A stretch of DNA of 64,000 nt from the NCBI GenBank assembly GCA_905209085.1, contig CAJLRM010000002.1, positions 62,001 through 126,000 of the forward strand, written 5' to 3'. The DNA comes from an uncultured Eubacteriales bacterium. GTDB taxonomy: Bacteria; Bacillota; Clostridia; Christensenellales; Borkfalkiaceae. Both the position numbers and the translations under genes were made by a program. The notes beneath the pieces were generated by a model. That model ran no database searches. It worked only from the letters and a program-made list of their open reading frames with translations, and was not told the origin of the DNA. This document shows, piece after piece, positions 30,809 through 39,864 of this stretch; the first letter of the stretch is position 1, and each line of letters starts with the position of its first letter.

Positions 30809-31257
30809 GCTTGAAAAATGGCGTTTTTGGCTCATTTTCATCACTGTATAGACAAAAAAATACACCCAAAATACGCCCGAAGAGAGATATATGCCCTAAG
30901 CCCCGCCGGAGTCGAAGGCTTAGGGCGGTTTAAGGAGCGGGAAAGGTTCGGTTTCGTCGCTATAAAAAGTTGTTTTCCGAAACGCACGGGAGTCGAATTC
31001 GACCGCGGCTGAATAACAGTAAAAACGCAGCGCATAGACAAAAAATCCATGCGCTTTTTGTCGCCTTCTTGTGTTAGGGATAAAATCCGACATTTTTATC
31101 GCTTTCTAAAAAATCCGTTCTGCCAAGGACGGATTTTTTCATGCCCTGCGCGGAAGAGAAAAATCAAAAATCTTAAAAGTTTACGCTTTCAGAGGACAAA
31201 TCGGGGCAAAATGGAAAATATATCTTAGAAATTTTAAGGTAACTTAAAAATTTCATA
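30809..31257. other. gene-free stretch before the carbohydrate locus
   Basis: No supported gene. Two further hairpins are present: AGCGCAT/ATGCGCT followed by TTTTG (31029-31059), and AAAAAATCCGT/ACGGATTTTTT (31108-31139), the latter a good bidirectional terminator. They may be relics of earlier insertions at the same tRNA. Confidence 0.55.
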
Positions 31258-31286
31258 TTGACTATTGAGGGAATTAATGAAATAAT
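31258..31286 (+). promoter_or_regulatory. promoter of the carbohydrate-uptake operon
   Basis: TTGACT (31258-31263), 17-bp spacer, AATAAT (31281-31286), 76 nt before the first gene. Confidence 0.62.
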
Positions 31287-31362
31287 AAATTTGTAAAAGA
31301 TCCCTCGCAATTTAGGGCGCGGCGAGCGGAAAACTTTTACGATTTTTGATAGGAGGAGCGAC

Positions 31363-32799
31363 ATGAAAAATAAAAGATACTCGGCGGTGCTATTTTTGAC
31401 CGCGGCGTTGACGGCGTTTTCCGCCTGCGGAGGCCCCACCCTTTCTTCGTCTTCGACGGAAGAAGAATCCTCGCAGGGGTACGTGATGGAAAGGGAAACG
31501 ATGCCCGAATATCTGGAAGGGGAAGCTTCTGAGAAATTCATCGTGGGGATGTGGGTGGGGATTCCCGAATACAAATCCATTCTCGACGAATACGACCGAG
31601 TGACGGGGCAGACGGCGTGGACGGACGCCGAGTTGAAAGAGCAATACACCTGGATAAAGGAAGCGGGCTTCACGCTCGCCTCGACGCCGAACGGCTCCTT
31701 TTCGAAAGATCACGTGATAAGGCTTTTGGAATCGGCGGAAGAAGTCGGGATCGAGCAGCTGGTGTGGGACGCGGAACTCAACGGCGTGCTGCTGAATACC
31801 TCCCTTTCCGAGGACGAAGCCCTTTCGCGGGCGAGAAGGATTCTTCTCGAATATAAAGACTACCCTTCTTTTTACGGCAACATGATCACGGATGAACCGA
31901 ATACCGGCGAATTTGCCGCGTTGAAGGTGGCGGCGGAGCGGTATAAAAAATTATTGCCCGATAAGATGTTTTATCTCAATCTGTTTCCCGTCGGCGCGAC
32001 GACCGCGCAGCTGGGCTGCGGTACCTATAAAGAATACCTTTCCGAGTATGAAAAGCTGGGGCTCGACTATGTGTGTTACGACTATTATCCCCTGGTGCGG
32101 GGCACGGGAACTTCCACCAAACTCACGGACAGCTTTCTTTATAATATGCAGCTTTGCCGCGAAATGCCGAGCGCGCCCGAAGTCTGGACCTTTTTGCAGG
32201 CAATGGGGTTCGGAAACCGCAAGGAACCCGACTGCGTAGAGGATTGCCGTATACAGGTGAACTGCTCTCTCGCCTACGGCATGAAAGCGATTCAATGGTT
32301 CTGTTACTATTCTCCTTCCTACGGCGGCGCGGAAAATTTCATGCCCGCGATCATTGCGCTGGACGGTAAAAAGACGGAAAAATACGAATATGTGAAAACG
32401 GCGAACAACGATGCCCACGCTTTCGAACACGTGTATACAAATTTCGAGTGGCAGCGCGTCATGAGCTTTATCGGCTCCGAAAATACGAAAGGGGAAAATT
32501 CCGCTTTCAATTATTTGGATACGGACAATACGCATCTTCGCGTGGATAGCTTCGCTTCCACGGAGGATATGTTAGTGGGCGTATTTAAAGACGGACAGGG
32601 CAGGGACGGATTCATGCTCGCCAATTACGATCTCCCTTCCTCCAAGAAAACGAATAAAGTGGAGATTAAATTCAATCATTGTACGAAGATCGTCTATTTC
32701 GTCAACGGAGTCCGAAAAACGGCGGAAGCCGCGGACGGCAAGCTGACGTTGGAATTGAAAGCGGGGAACGGCGCGTTCGTACTGCCTCTCTATTTATAA
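31363..32799 (+). CDS. lipoprotein with glycoside-hydrolase-like TIM barrel
   Basis: The 478-residue protein has a lipoprotein signal ending FSAC (Cys22) and a Ser/Glu linker. The barrel-like catalytic region contains FIVGMWVGIPEY, WIKEAGFTLASTPNG, YGNMITDEPNTGEF, LDYVCYDYYPLV and WTFLQAMGFG. The ITDEP segment places a Glu where retaining clan-A enzymes have their acid/base. The cytosolic protein at 38770 has the same order (VFVWDEP, LSFDHYPFF, WSFIQSTSFG), so the two are distant paralogues. A C-terminal beta domain follows. The exact family and substrate are unknown. Ribosome binding site AGGAGG; first gene of the operon. Confidence 0.75.
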   Translation: MKNKRYSAVLFLTAALTAFSACGGPTLSSSSTEEESSQGYVMERETMPEYLEGEASEKFIVGMWVGIPEYKSILDEYDRVTGQTAWTDAELKEQYTWIKEAGFTLASTPNGSFSKDHVIRLLESAEEVGIEQLVWDAELNGVLLNTSLSEDEALSRARRILLEYKDYPSFYGNMITDEPNTGEFAALKVAAERYKKLLPDKMFYLNLFPVGATTAQLGCGTYKEYLSEYEKLGLDYVCYDYYPLVRGTGTSTKLTDSFLYNMQLCREMPSAPEVWTFLQAMGFGNRKEPDCVEDCRIQVNCSLAYGMKAIQWFCYYSPSYGGAENFMPAIIALDGKKTEKYEYVKTANNDAHAFEHVYTNFEWQRVMSFIGSENTKGENSAFNYLDTDNTHLRVDSFASTEDMLVGVFKDGQGRDGFMLANYDLPSSKKTNKVEIKFNHCTKIVYFVNGVRKTAEAADGKLTLELKAGNGAFVLPLYL

Positions 32800-32822
32800 T
32801 TTTATAGTAAGGAGTGGATATC

Positions 32823-34289
32823 ATGAAAAGAATACTGGCTTTGATCTGTTCTTTCACTTTGCTCTTCGCTTTTTCCGCCTGCGGAACCGGAACCCATACG
32901 GAAAAAGACGACGGCGTGATCGTCGAAAACAACGGGGACAAAATTTATGCGGAGAACGCGTATGCGGATGGTTCGGACAGTGCGAAAACTCCGCAGAGAT
33001 TGAAAATTTCCTTTACGGAAGCGGGATTCGGTCGGAAATGGCTGATCGATATTTCCAAGGCGTTCGTCAGAAAAAATCCCGAATACATGATCGTGCTGGA
33101 CGGCGATCCCGCTCTTACGAGTTCCATGGCGACAAAGCTGGAATCGGGCAAAAATCTCTCCGACATCTTTATGCCTTTAAATTCCGCATGGGAAAACTAC
33201 GCCTATCAGGGCTGGCTGGAACCCTTGGACGACGTCTATGCCGAAAAGCCCGACGGGGAAACGGGCAAGACGAACGAGGAAAAAATGGACGACGTCTATC
33301 GGGAATATTCCAGCCTTTCCACGAAAGAGGGGACGCATTATTACATTATGCCCTGGAACGATACGGTGACGGGGATCGTCTATAACGTCAAAATGTTTGA
33401 AAAATACGGCTGGGAAATTCCCGAAACCACGGACGAACTCGAAACGCTTTGCAAAAAAATTCTCTCCGATACGGAGGGCGGCGTTAAACCCTTCGCCTAT
33501 CCGGGCAAAATCGGCGGCTATTTCGATTATATCGGCTCCACCTGGTGGATGCAATCGAGCGGAACGGACGGCGTAAAAGAGTTTTTCGATTTTTCTTCGT
33601 CCGAGGTGTATAACGCGTCCTCTCAGCCCGCTTTGGGCAAGAAGCAGGCGCTGGAAGAATTTTTAAAATTCTTTTCCCTTGAAAAAGGATACAGCGTGAC
33701 GGGCAGCATGAGCAAGGACCATATCACTTCTCAGATGGATTTTGTCAACGGCAAGGCTGCGATGATCATCAACGCCAATTGGCTGGAATGCGAAATGCAG
33801 ACGAGTATGCCCGAGGGCTTTACGATGGGAATGATGAGCGTACCTTATCTTTCGACGGCGAAAAAAGACGGCGACGGCAACTATATCAAGGTGAATTACA
33901 CCGCGCCGCCCGATTATATCGTCATTCCCAAAAAAGCGGACAACGTAGAGGGCGCAAAGGCATTTTTGACCTTCATGAACAGCGATGAGATGCTCAAACT
34001 TTACACGGCGGAAACGGGAAGCCCCAGACCTTTTTCCTACGATCTGGATTCTATGGAGAATCTGTCTAAATTCGTCAGGGATGTTCTGACGCTGCGGAAG
34101 GAATCGGACAGCTATTTCGATTTTTCGCGTTCCCCCGTTTACATGAACGGATACGCGCAGAAATACATCGGCGGTCAACCGTATGCCGCGCTGATACGCG
34201 GAGAAATGACGCCGCAGCGATTCTGCAACGTGGAATATGTGGAGGCGGATGAAAAATGGGATACCTGGCTCTCTTCGTCCGCCCAATAG
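32823..34289 (+). CDS. ABC transporter sugar-binding lipoprotein
   Basis: This 488-residue extracellular solute-binding protein (family 1) delivers a sugar or oligosaccharide to the permeases of the operon. The lipobox is FSAC (Cys22 from ATG 32823). Hinge and lobe motifs include LKISFTEAGFGRKWLIDISK, YIMPWNDTVTGIVYNVKMFE, FVNGKAAMIINANWLE and a C-terminal AKAFLTFMNSDEMLKLYT. AAGGAG lies before ATG 32823, preferred over an earlier ATG at 32814. The first permease follows after 9 nt. Confidence 0.92.
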   Translation: MKRILALICSFTLLFAFSACGTGTHTEKDDGVIVENNGDKIYAENAYADGSDSAKTPQRLKISFTEAGFGRKWLIDISKAFVRKNPEYMIVLDGDPALTSSMATKLESGKNLSDIFMPLNSAWENYAYQGWLEPLDDVYAEKPDGETGKTNEEKMDDVYREYSSLSTKEGTHYYIMPWNDTVTGIVYNVKMFEKYGWEIPETTDELETLCKKILSDTEGGVKPFAYPGKIGGYFDYIGSTWWMQSSGTDGVKEFFDFSSSEVYNASSQPALGKKQALEEFLKFFSLEKGYSVTGSMSKDHITSQMDFVNGKAAMIINANWLECEMQTSMPEGFTMGMMSVPYLSTAKKDGDGNYIKVNYTAPPDYIVIPKKADNVEGAKAFLTFMNSDEMLKLYTAETGSPRPFSYDLDSMENLSKFVRDVLTLRKESDSYFDFSRSPVYMNGYAQKYIGGQPYAALIRGEMTPQRFCNVEYVEADEKWDTWLSSSAQ

Positions 34290-34298
34290 GAGAAAAGC

Positions 34299-35237
34299 AT
34301 GAATAACGATTTGCTTGCGGCAAAGAAAAAAAGAAACGTAAAGCGCGGACTGTTTATCGCCTCGTTCATTTCGATACCCATTCTGCATTTTCTCGTCTTT
34401 ACGGTGTTCGTCAATCTCGATACGATAGCGCTTTCTTTTGAAACGTTCAGCAACCAGCAGGGAAAGTACGTCTTTGTGGGACTGAGAAACTATAAGGAAT
34501 TTTTCGCTTCCTTTTCTTCTCCCGGCAGCGTAATGGGCAAGGCGATCAGAAATTCTCTTCTCTTTTTCGCGCTCAACGATTTCGTCATTTTGCCCCTCTC
34601 CTTTCTTTCGGCGTTTTTCATGTATAAGAAGATGCCCCTCTCCAATACCTTCCGCATCATCTTCTTTATGCCCTCGATCATTTCCACCGTGGTGCTGACC
34701 ATGCTATATTCCTTTATGTTCGACAGCTCCATCGGCATCATCGACAGTTTTATGAAGCTGATCGGCAGGGGGGATTCGATCCCCGAACTCGGCTGGTTCG
34801 GAGATAAACATACGGCGATGCCCGTGCTGCTCTTTTACTGCGTATGGGTGGGCATCGGCTCCAACGTCGTCCTCATTTCGGGCGCGATGAGCCGTATTCC
34901 CACCGAGATGATAGAAGCGGGAAGGCTGGACGGCATGACGCTGACGAGGGAAATGGTGTCGGTGACTCTGCCGTTGACGGGCTCGCTTCTCGCCACGCTG
35001 ATGATGCTGGGCGTACCCGTCATCTTTACGCTGTTTTTACAGCCCATGCTGATTACGGGCGGCGGACCGGACGGGGAAACGTACACCATCGCGCTGTATA
35101 TCGTCACGGCGATCAGAAACGAAAACAACCTCACCATGGGGGCGGCGGTAGGCATTTTGTGCGCGCTGATCGGGACTCCCCTGGTCGTCATTTTAAGAAA
35201 AATCGTGGGAAAGACCTTCCCCGATTATGAATATTAA
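34299..35237 (+). CDS. ABC transporter permease, UgpA/MalF type
   Basis: The 312-residue inner-membrane permease has six hydrophobic helices. The EAA loop that contacts the ATPase is SRIPTEMIEAGRLDGMTLTR. The N-terminus (KKKRNVKRGLFIASF) is cytoplasmic. It pairs with the permease at 37922, from which it is separated by a large surface-protein gene. No ATPase gene is in the locus; sugar ABC systems of this class often use a shared MsmX-like ATPase. Confidence 0.92.
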   Translation: MNNDLLAAKKKRNVKRGLFIASFISIPILHFLVFTVFVNLDTIALSFETFSNQQGKYVFVGLRNYKEFFASFSSPGSVMGKAIRNSLLFFALNDFVILPLSFLSAFFMYKKMPLSNTFRIIFFMPSIISTVVLTMLYSFMFDSSIGIIDSFMKLIGRGDSIPELGWFGDKHTAMPVLLFYCVWVGIGSNVVLISGAMSRIPTEMIEAGRLDGMTLTREMVSVTLPLTGSLLATLMMLGVPVIFTLFLQPMLITGGGPDGETYTIALYIVTAIRNENNLTMGAAVGILCALIGTPLVVILRKIVGKTFPDYEY

Positions 35238-35248
35238 GGAGGAAAAAA

Positions 35249-37741
35249 ATGAAAAAGACACTCTGTAAGCTCTTATGCGCAGCGGCGGCTCTGGCTCTGA
35301 CTGCGGCGGCTGCCCTGCCGATCGGAAAAATCGGACGGGTGGAAGCGGCTACCAAACGCACCGCGGTAGTGACAAGCCTTCTGACGGCGAGGGGAAAAAT
35401 CAACACGGCGGATTGGAACGCCCTGGGAGATACTTCCAAAATTCAGATCGCCAACAACGGAAAGGTGTTCAAGGTATCGGGCGCGCCCTGGCCCGGCTAT
35501 CGGATCGCCGCCTATAATTCGGTGCCCGCAGGGGAAAGCTATCGGGTGGAATTCGACGTTTTAAGCGCCGATCCGCAAACGGCAAAGCTGAATTTGTCGG
35601 GTTTCGTGACGAGCATCAACAACGGCGCGGCCAGCAATATCTATCTTTCCTCCGTGGGGATAGATCCGGGCGCGGGTACGAATTATGGCACTAACGGGGA
35701 CGGCGGCGCGGTGTGGAACAAGGTGAACAGTACGCTGGACGCGGGGTACAGGTATCGGTTCACGTTCCAAATCAACGAGGAAAATTCCGCTTACGGGGAT
35801 TTCATCATCGCCCGAAAACCCTTGGGCGGAGAAACGGAGGAATATACAGAGGGCTGCGTTTTGACAAAGCTCTGTTCCCTCACCGAAGAGGCGCATTACG
35901 CGCACGTATATTTCGAAGGAGATATTTCCATCGACAATTTCAAGGTGGAAAAAGAGGACGGCACGCTGGTGCAAGAAACGGATTTCTCGGATGCGTCGGT
36001 GCTGGATACGACGGGCGTGGCGCAGGAAAATAAAATTTTCAAGAACGGCGGCGACATCGTAAACGATACGTATCTCCGACTCGCCGGCGTCAACGAGAGC
36101 GAAAAGCTCGTTTCCTATCTGAAAATAAAAGGGGACGAAACTCTGGAAAACGCTTTCGAACTCAACGCTTCCGTCAAGGTGGCAAGCACGGCGGGCAAAG
36201 CGGGCATCCTCTTCGGCATGGACGAAGAAACCGCGAAGATCGGCGACGACGGCGTTTCCTATCTCTATTTTGAAAACGGAACGGAAACGACGACGCTGAA
36301 TATGCTCAAAGACGGCGAAGAGATGACCGCGGTCGATTTGGGAAAATCTCTTTCGGATAATTTCTACAATATAAAGGTGGTGGGCAAAAACGACGGCGAT
36401 ATGCTCGTTTACGTCGATGGCGAACTCAAAGCCGCTTACGAAGATCAGAATTTCGAAGGGTACGTCGGCGTCATGACGGACGGCGGCGCGGGGGCGGATA
36501 TTTCCTTCCTTCCCGCTTTCACCGTGGATTCGTACGCTTACGAAGAAGGGACGGGTCCCGACCTCGAAAACAACTTCAATACGGGGTATCTCAACCCGAC
36601 GAATTACGAGAACGACACGCACAACGCGGTATCTCTCGGCGGCAACGCCCGGGGAATCGTCGCGGAGGACGGCGTGCTTAAATTTGCGGGCACGAGCGAC
36701 GGCACTCACTTCGCCATCAACGGCGTCTATGCGGACTTTATCCTGCAATTCGACTGGATCAATTACGCCTGGGACGACAGACCTACGAAAGAAGACGGGA
36801 AGGTCAACTTTGTAGACAAACCCGCGGACGGACTGGGAACGGAGCTGTATAGCCCCCTGGGGATCTCGTTTGGAAAATCGACGCCCACCGCGGGCTGGGC
36901 GGAAGCCAAACTTTTGAGATTTTTCGACACCTACAATCTCGTTCAATTTATCAACAACAATGAGGGCGCGGGCACTGTCAACGCTCCCATGGGGGCGGGA
37001 TTTGCCACGCCGGAAGAATGCGAAGCGATCCAAAGCGGCAAGATCGCCTTCTACGAGAACACGGTAAATTTAAAGCTCGTGGCTTTGAACGGCTCGCTGA
37101 AAGTGTACGGCGTCGTGATGAAGGACGGCGCGCCCGTGGGCGAACATTCCCTGCTGGCGGAATTCGAGTACGAAAACTGCACGGGATATATTTCTCTCTC
37201 CACTTCGGAAGCGGGATATTTCGGAATCGATAACCTCCGCGTCACGAAGATAGACGGCTGGACGCAGGCGCAGATAGACGAATACGAAAATTTCAAAACG
37301 ATTGCCGACGAAGCGGCGCCTACGGTTTTGAACGCGCCCGTGTTGACGGTGACGGACAAGAAGGTGACGTGGGAAGCGGTGGAAAACGCGAGCGGATATA
37401 TCGTCACCGTGAACGGCGTCAGCGGAGAAGTCACGAAAGACACCTCCTACGATTTATCTGCCGCCGCCCAGGGCGATTACGAAGTCACTGTCAAAGCGGT
37501 AGGCGACGGCGCCCTGTATGTCGACAGCGCGGACAGCGCCCCCGTGAGCGTTCAGATAGGCGGCACGGGAAACAGCTCCTCTTCTTCCCATTCGGAAAGC
37601 TCGGGCGGCGGTGGCGGTACGCAGAGCACGGAAAACGGCTGTAAGGGCGGATGCGGCAGCATCGCGGGACTTTCGCTGTTGAGCTGTATGCTTCCCGCGG
37701 CGGCGCTTCTTCTGATCCATAAAAAGAAACAATCCAAATAA
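35249..37741 (+). CDS. surface protein with LamG-like domains and GCGS C-terminal anchor signal
   Basis: The 830-residue protein has a signal peptide (LLCAAAALALTAAAALPIG). Several jelly-roll or LamG-like modules follow, for example KVFKVSGAPWPGYRIAAYNS, DISIDNFKVEKEDGTLV, and YNIKVVGKNDGDMLVYVDGE with GYVGVMTDGG. A fibronectin-like unit comes next (APVLTVTDKKVTWEAVENAS). The end is a Ser/Gly-rich linker, GCGSIAGLSL, a hydrophobic helix and HKKKQSK. Such domains bind glycans, so it may present substrate near the transporter. It sits between the two permease genes, 11 nt after the first. The tail matches those of the proteins at 55275 and 60550. Confidence 0.82.
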   Translation: MKKTLCKLLCAAAALALTAAAALPIGKIGRVEAATKRTAVVTSLLTARGKINTADWNALGDTSKIQIANNGKVFKVSGAPWPGYRIAAYNSVPAGESYRVEFDVLSADPQTAKLNLSGFVTSINNGAASNIYLSSVGIDPGAGTNYGTNGDGGAVWNKVNSTLDAGYRYRFTFQINEENSAYGDFIIARKPLGGETEEYTEGCVLTKLCSLTEEAHYAHVYFEGDISIDNFKVEKEDGTLVQETDFSDASVLDTTGVAQENKIFKNGGDIVNDTYLRLAGVNESEKLVSYLKIKGDETLENAFELNASVKVASTAGKAGILFGMDEETAKIGDDGVSYLYFENGTETTTLNMLKDGEEMTAVDLGKSLSDNFYNIKVVGKNDGDMLVYVDGELKAAYEDQNFEGYVGVMTDGGAGADISFLPAFTVDSYAYEEGTGPDLENNFNTGYLNPTNYENDTHNAVSLGGNARGIVAEDGVLKFAGTSDGTHFAINGVYADFILQFDWINYAWDDRPTKEDGKVNFVDKPADGLGTELYSPLGISFGKSTPTAGWAEAKLLRFFDTYNLVQFINNNEGAGTVNAPMGAGFATPEECEAIQSGKIAFYENTVNLKLVALNGSLKVYGVVMKDGAPVGEHSLLAEFEYENCTGYISLSTSEAGYFGIDNLRVTKIDGWTQAQIDEYENFKTIADEAAPTVLNAPVLTVTDKKVTWEAVENASGYIVTVNGVSGEVTKDTSYDLSAAAQGDYEVTVKAVGDGALYVDSADSAPVSVQIGGTGNSSSSSHSESSGGGGGTQSTENGCKGGCGSIAGLSLLSCMLPAAALLLIHKKKQSK

Positions 37742-37887
37742 AAACTGTGTCGCAGCGGCAGGAGGGGAGCGAAGGGGAAGGGCGTGAGGTTTGGAAAGAA
37801 AGCCTCTCAAACGCCTTCGCTTGCAGAGTTTACGGTGCGCGTATCCGACTGCTGCTTACGGCATAGCCTAAAAATTAGAGAAACGGT

Positions 37888-37909
37888 CCGGGGCGGAAAC
37901 CCGCCCCGG
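37888..37909 (+). other. GC-rich hairpin ahead of the second permease
   Basis: CCGGGGCGG-AAAC-CCGCCCCGG ends 12 nt before the permease ATG. It has no U-run; it may stabilise a processed mRNA end or lower translation of the downstream part of the operon. Confidence 0.6.
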
Positions 37910-37921
37910 CAAAAGACGGCA

Positions 37922-38770
37922 ATGAAAAAATTTAATGTATACGAAAAAACGCTTATCGGAATCATCTTCGTCATCTTTGCGATATACGCGGTGACTCTCA
38001 TATTCCCGTTCGTTTGGTGTTTCTACAATTCGTTCAAGACGAACAACGAATTTTTCGGCGACGTTTGGGCGATGCCGAAAGTCTGGCTTTTCGGCAATTG
38101 GTCGGAAGCGCTCAGACTCTCCGTTAACGGCATCAACATCATCGGAATGTTCGGCAACAGTATCCTCATCGTCGTCGTCAATACGACGATCAGTATCCTC
38201 ATGTCCTCGATGACCGCATACATCATCGCGAAATATCCCTTTAAGGGCAGCGGCGCCTTCTATTCCCTCGCGCTCGTGCTGATGATGATTCCCTCGGTCG
38301 GCTCCATGGCGGCGACGTATAAGCTGTATAACAACATCGGTCTGTACGACACGTATTTCGGCATTTTCATCGGCGCGTTCGGCGGCTTCGGATCCAGCTT
38401 CGTCCTGCTGTTCGGATTTTTCAAAAATCTCGATTGGAGCTATGCGGAAGCGGCGTTCATCGACGGGGCGAACGACTATTCCGTGTTTTTTAAGATCATG
38501 CTCCCGATGGCGATGCCCGGCCTGACGGCGGTGGGCATCCTCTCGGCGATCGGGGTGTGGAACGATTATTTCACCATCTATATGTTCGCGCCGTCGAAGG
38601 TCACCATCGCGGTAGGGCTTCAAGGGCTGGTGAACCGTATGCAGTATCAGGCGAATTATCCGCTGTTGTTTGCCGTCATGATCATGTCGATCATACCCGT
38701 GATAGCGGTATTCGCGACGTTTCAGAAAACCATTATGGAAAACACCACCATCGGAGGCGTAAAGGGCTGA
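37922..38770 (+). CDS. ABC transporter permease, UgpE/MalG type
   Basis: The 282-residue permease has six hydrophobic helices, FPFVWCFYNSFKTNNEFFG near the N-terminus, and the EAA motif YAEAAFIDGANDYSVFFKIM. The usual C-terminal part is FATFQKTIMENTTIGGVKG, typical of MalG relatives. I chose ATG 37922, which gives the standard family length; frames from 37784 add residues that do not look like coding sequence. The GH-like gene starts within its stop codon region (TGATG). Confidence 0.9.
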   Translation: MKKFNVYEKTLIGIIFVIFAIYAVTLIFPFVWCFYNSFKTNNEFFGDVWAMPKVWLFGNWSEALRLSVNGINIIGMFGNSILIVVVNTTISILMSSMTAYIIAKYPFKGSGAFYSLALVLMMIPSVGSMAATYKLYNNIGLYDTYFGIFIGAFGGFGSSFVLLFGFFKNLDWSYAEAAFIDGANDYSVFFKIMLPMAMPGLTAVGILSAIGVWNDYFTIYMFAPSKVTIAVGLQGLVNRMQYQANYPLLFAVMIMSIIPVIAVFATFQKTIMENTTIGGVKG

Positions 38771-39858
38771 TGAACAATTTTAACGAGATAATCAAGGCAA
38801 AACTCGGCGCTTTTCCGATAGGCGCATGGCTCCCGTATTATAAAAAGGATCTCAACGCCGACTATTTGAAGGGCGTCAGGGAAAGCGGGATCAATTTTAT
38901 ACCGACGACCGACTGCGGCAAAGAGGAGCTCGATCTCGTGCTCTCCTCGGGACTGAAAGCGCTTGTCAACGACGACAGAGTCACGTATTCCAACATCACG
39001 GGAATCAACCGCGTCGGGGAGTGGACGGGGGAATATGCGGATAAAGAGGGAGTGATAGGCGTTTTCGTTTGGGATGAGCCTTCTCCCGCCATGATGGATA
39101 TCTGCGGGGCGATCAACAAGCAGGTGCAGCTTTATCACGAAAATATCTTCGGGTATATCAACCTGCATCCCAATTATTCCGATCGGGTATCCCAGCGCGA
39201 CGGACTGAGTTATGAGGACTACCTGCAATATTTTGTCGATCATTGTTCCCCCAAGCTGCTCTCTTTCGATCATTATCCCTTTTTTGAAGACGGATTCCAC
39301 GCGCGGGAGTATCTCGACAATCTCGCCGCCGTGAGAAAGTGCTGCGATAAAAACAAATTGGAATTCTGGTCGTTCATCCAGAGCACCTCGTTCGGGAAAA
39401 ATCCTCCGCCTACGGAGGGACAGATGAATTTTCAGGTGCACAGCAATATCGCTTACGGCGCGAAGGGGCTTTTGTACTTCACCTATTCTCAGGTCGTGCA
39501 CGAGCAGGGCTTCGGCAGCGCGCTGCTGGATAAGGAGTTCCGCCGCACACAGCTTTACGAGTACGCGAAAAAAATTAACGCGGGAATAGAAAAAATCGGG
39601 ACCAGACTTCTCGAACTTAAACCGCTCGGCGTAAAGTTTTTCGGGGAACGCTATCTCGACTATTCGACGGCGGAGGCGGACTTTTCTCTGTCGGACGGAA
39701 ATTTTCTCGCGGGACTTTTCCTGGAAGCCGGCAAGCGGTGCGCCTATCTCGTCAATCTCGACCTCGAAAAGGGCGCGGCGGCCCGGCTTTCTTCAAAACG
39801 GGGGGAAAAAGAGATCCTTCTCTCTCCGGGCGGCGGTTGTCTGGTGGACACGGAATAG
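38770..39858 (+). CDS. cytosolic glycoside-hydrolase-like protein, paralogue of the operon's first gene
   Basis: The 362-residue protein has no signal peptide. Motifs are FPIGAWLPYYKKDLNADYLK, ESGINFIPTTD, GVIGVFVWDEPSPAMMD (putative acid/base Glu in WDEP), KLLSFDHYPFFEDGF, EFWSFIQSTSFG and FQVHSNIAYGAKGLLYFTYS. These line up one by one with the lipoprotein at 31363, so one copy probably acts outside and the other on imported sugar. The start overlaps the permease stop (TGATG), indicating coupling. The family is not recognised precisely; GH42-like or related clan-A barrels are the nearest in pattern. Confidence 0.72.
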   Translation: MNNFNEIIKAKLGAFPIGAWLPYYKKDLNADYLKGVRESGINFIPTTDCGKEELDLVLSSGLKALVNDDRVTYSNITGINRVGEWTGEYADKEGVIGVFVWDEPSPAMMDICGAINKQVQLYHENIFGYINLHPNYSDRVSQRDGLSYEDYLQYFVDHCSPKLLSFDHYPFFEDGFHAREYLDNLAAVRKCCDKNKLEFWSFIQSTSFGKNPPPTEGQMNFQVHSNIAYGAKGLLYFTYSQVVHEQGFGSALLDKEFRRTQLYEYAKKINAGIEKIGTRLLELKPLGVKFFGERYLDYSTAEADFSLSDGNFLAGLFLEAGKRCAYLVNLDLEKGAAARLSSKRGEKEILLSPGGGCLVDTE

Positions 39859-39864
39859 TGCGGG

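Noticed and set aside
30638..30865. minus-strand frame of 75 codons spanning the right att-like repeat
   Set aside because: It reads through the repeat and the displaced terminator, lacks a ribosome binding site, and its translation shows no domain.
30900..31010. sequence with GTCGAA and GAGTCGAATTCGACC that looks like parts of a tRNA T arm
   Set aside because: No acceptor or anticodon stem can be built around it. At most it is a decayed att or tRNA remnant.
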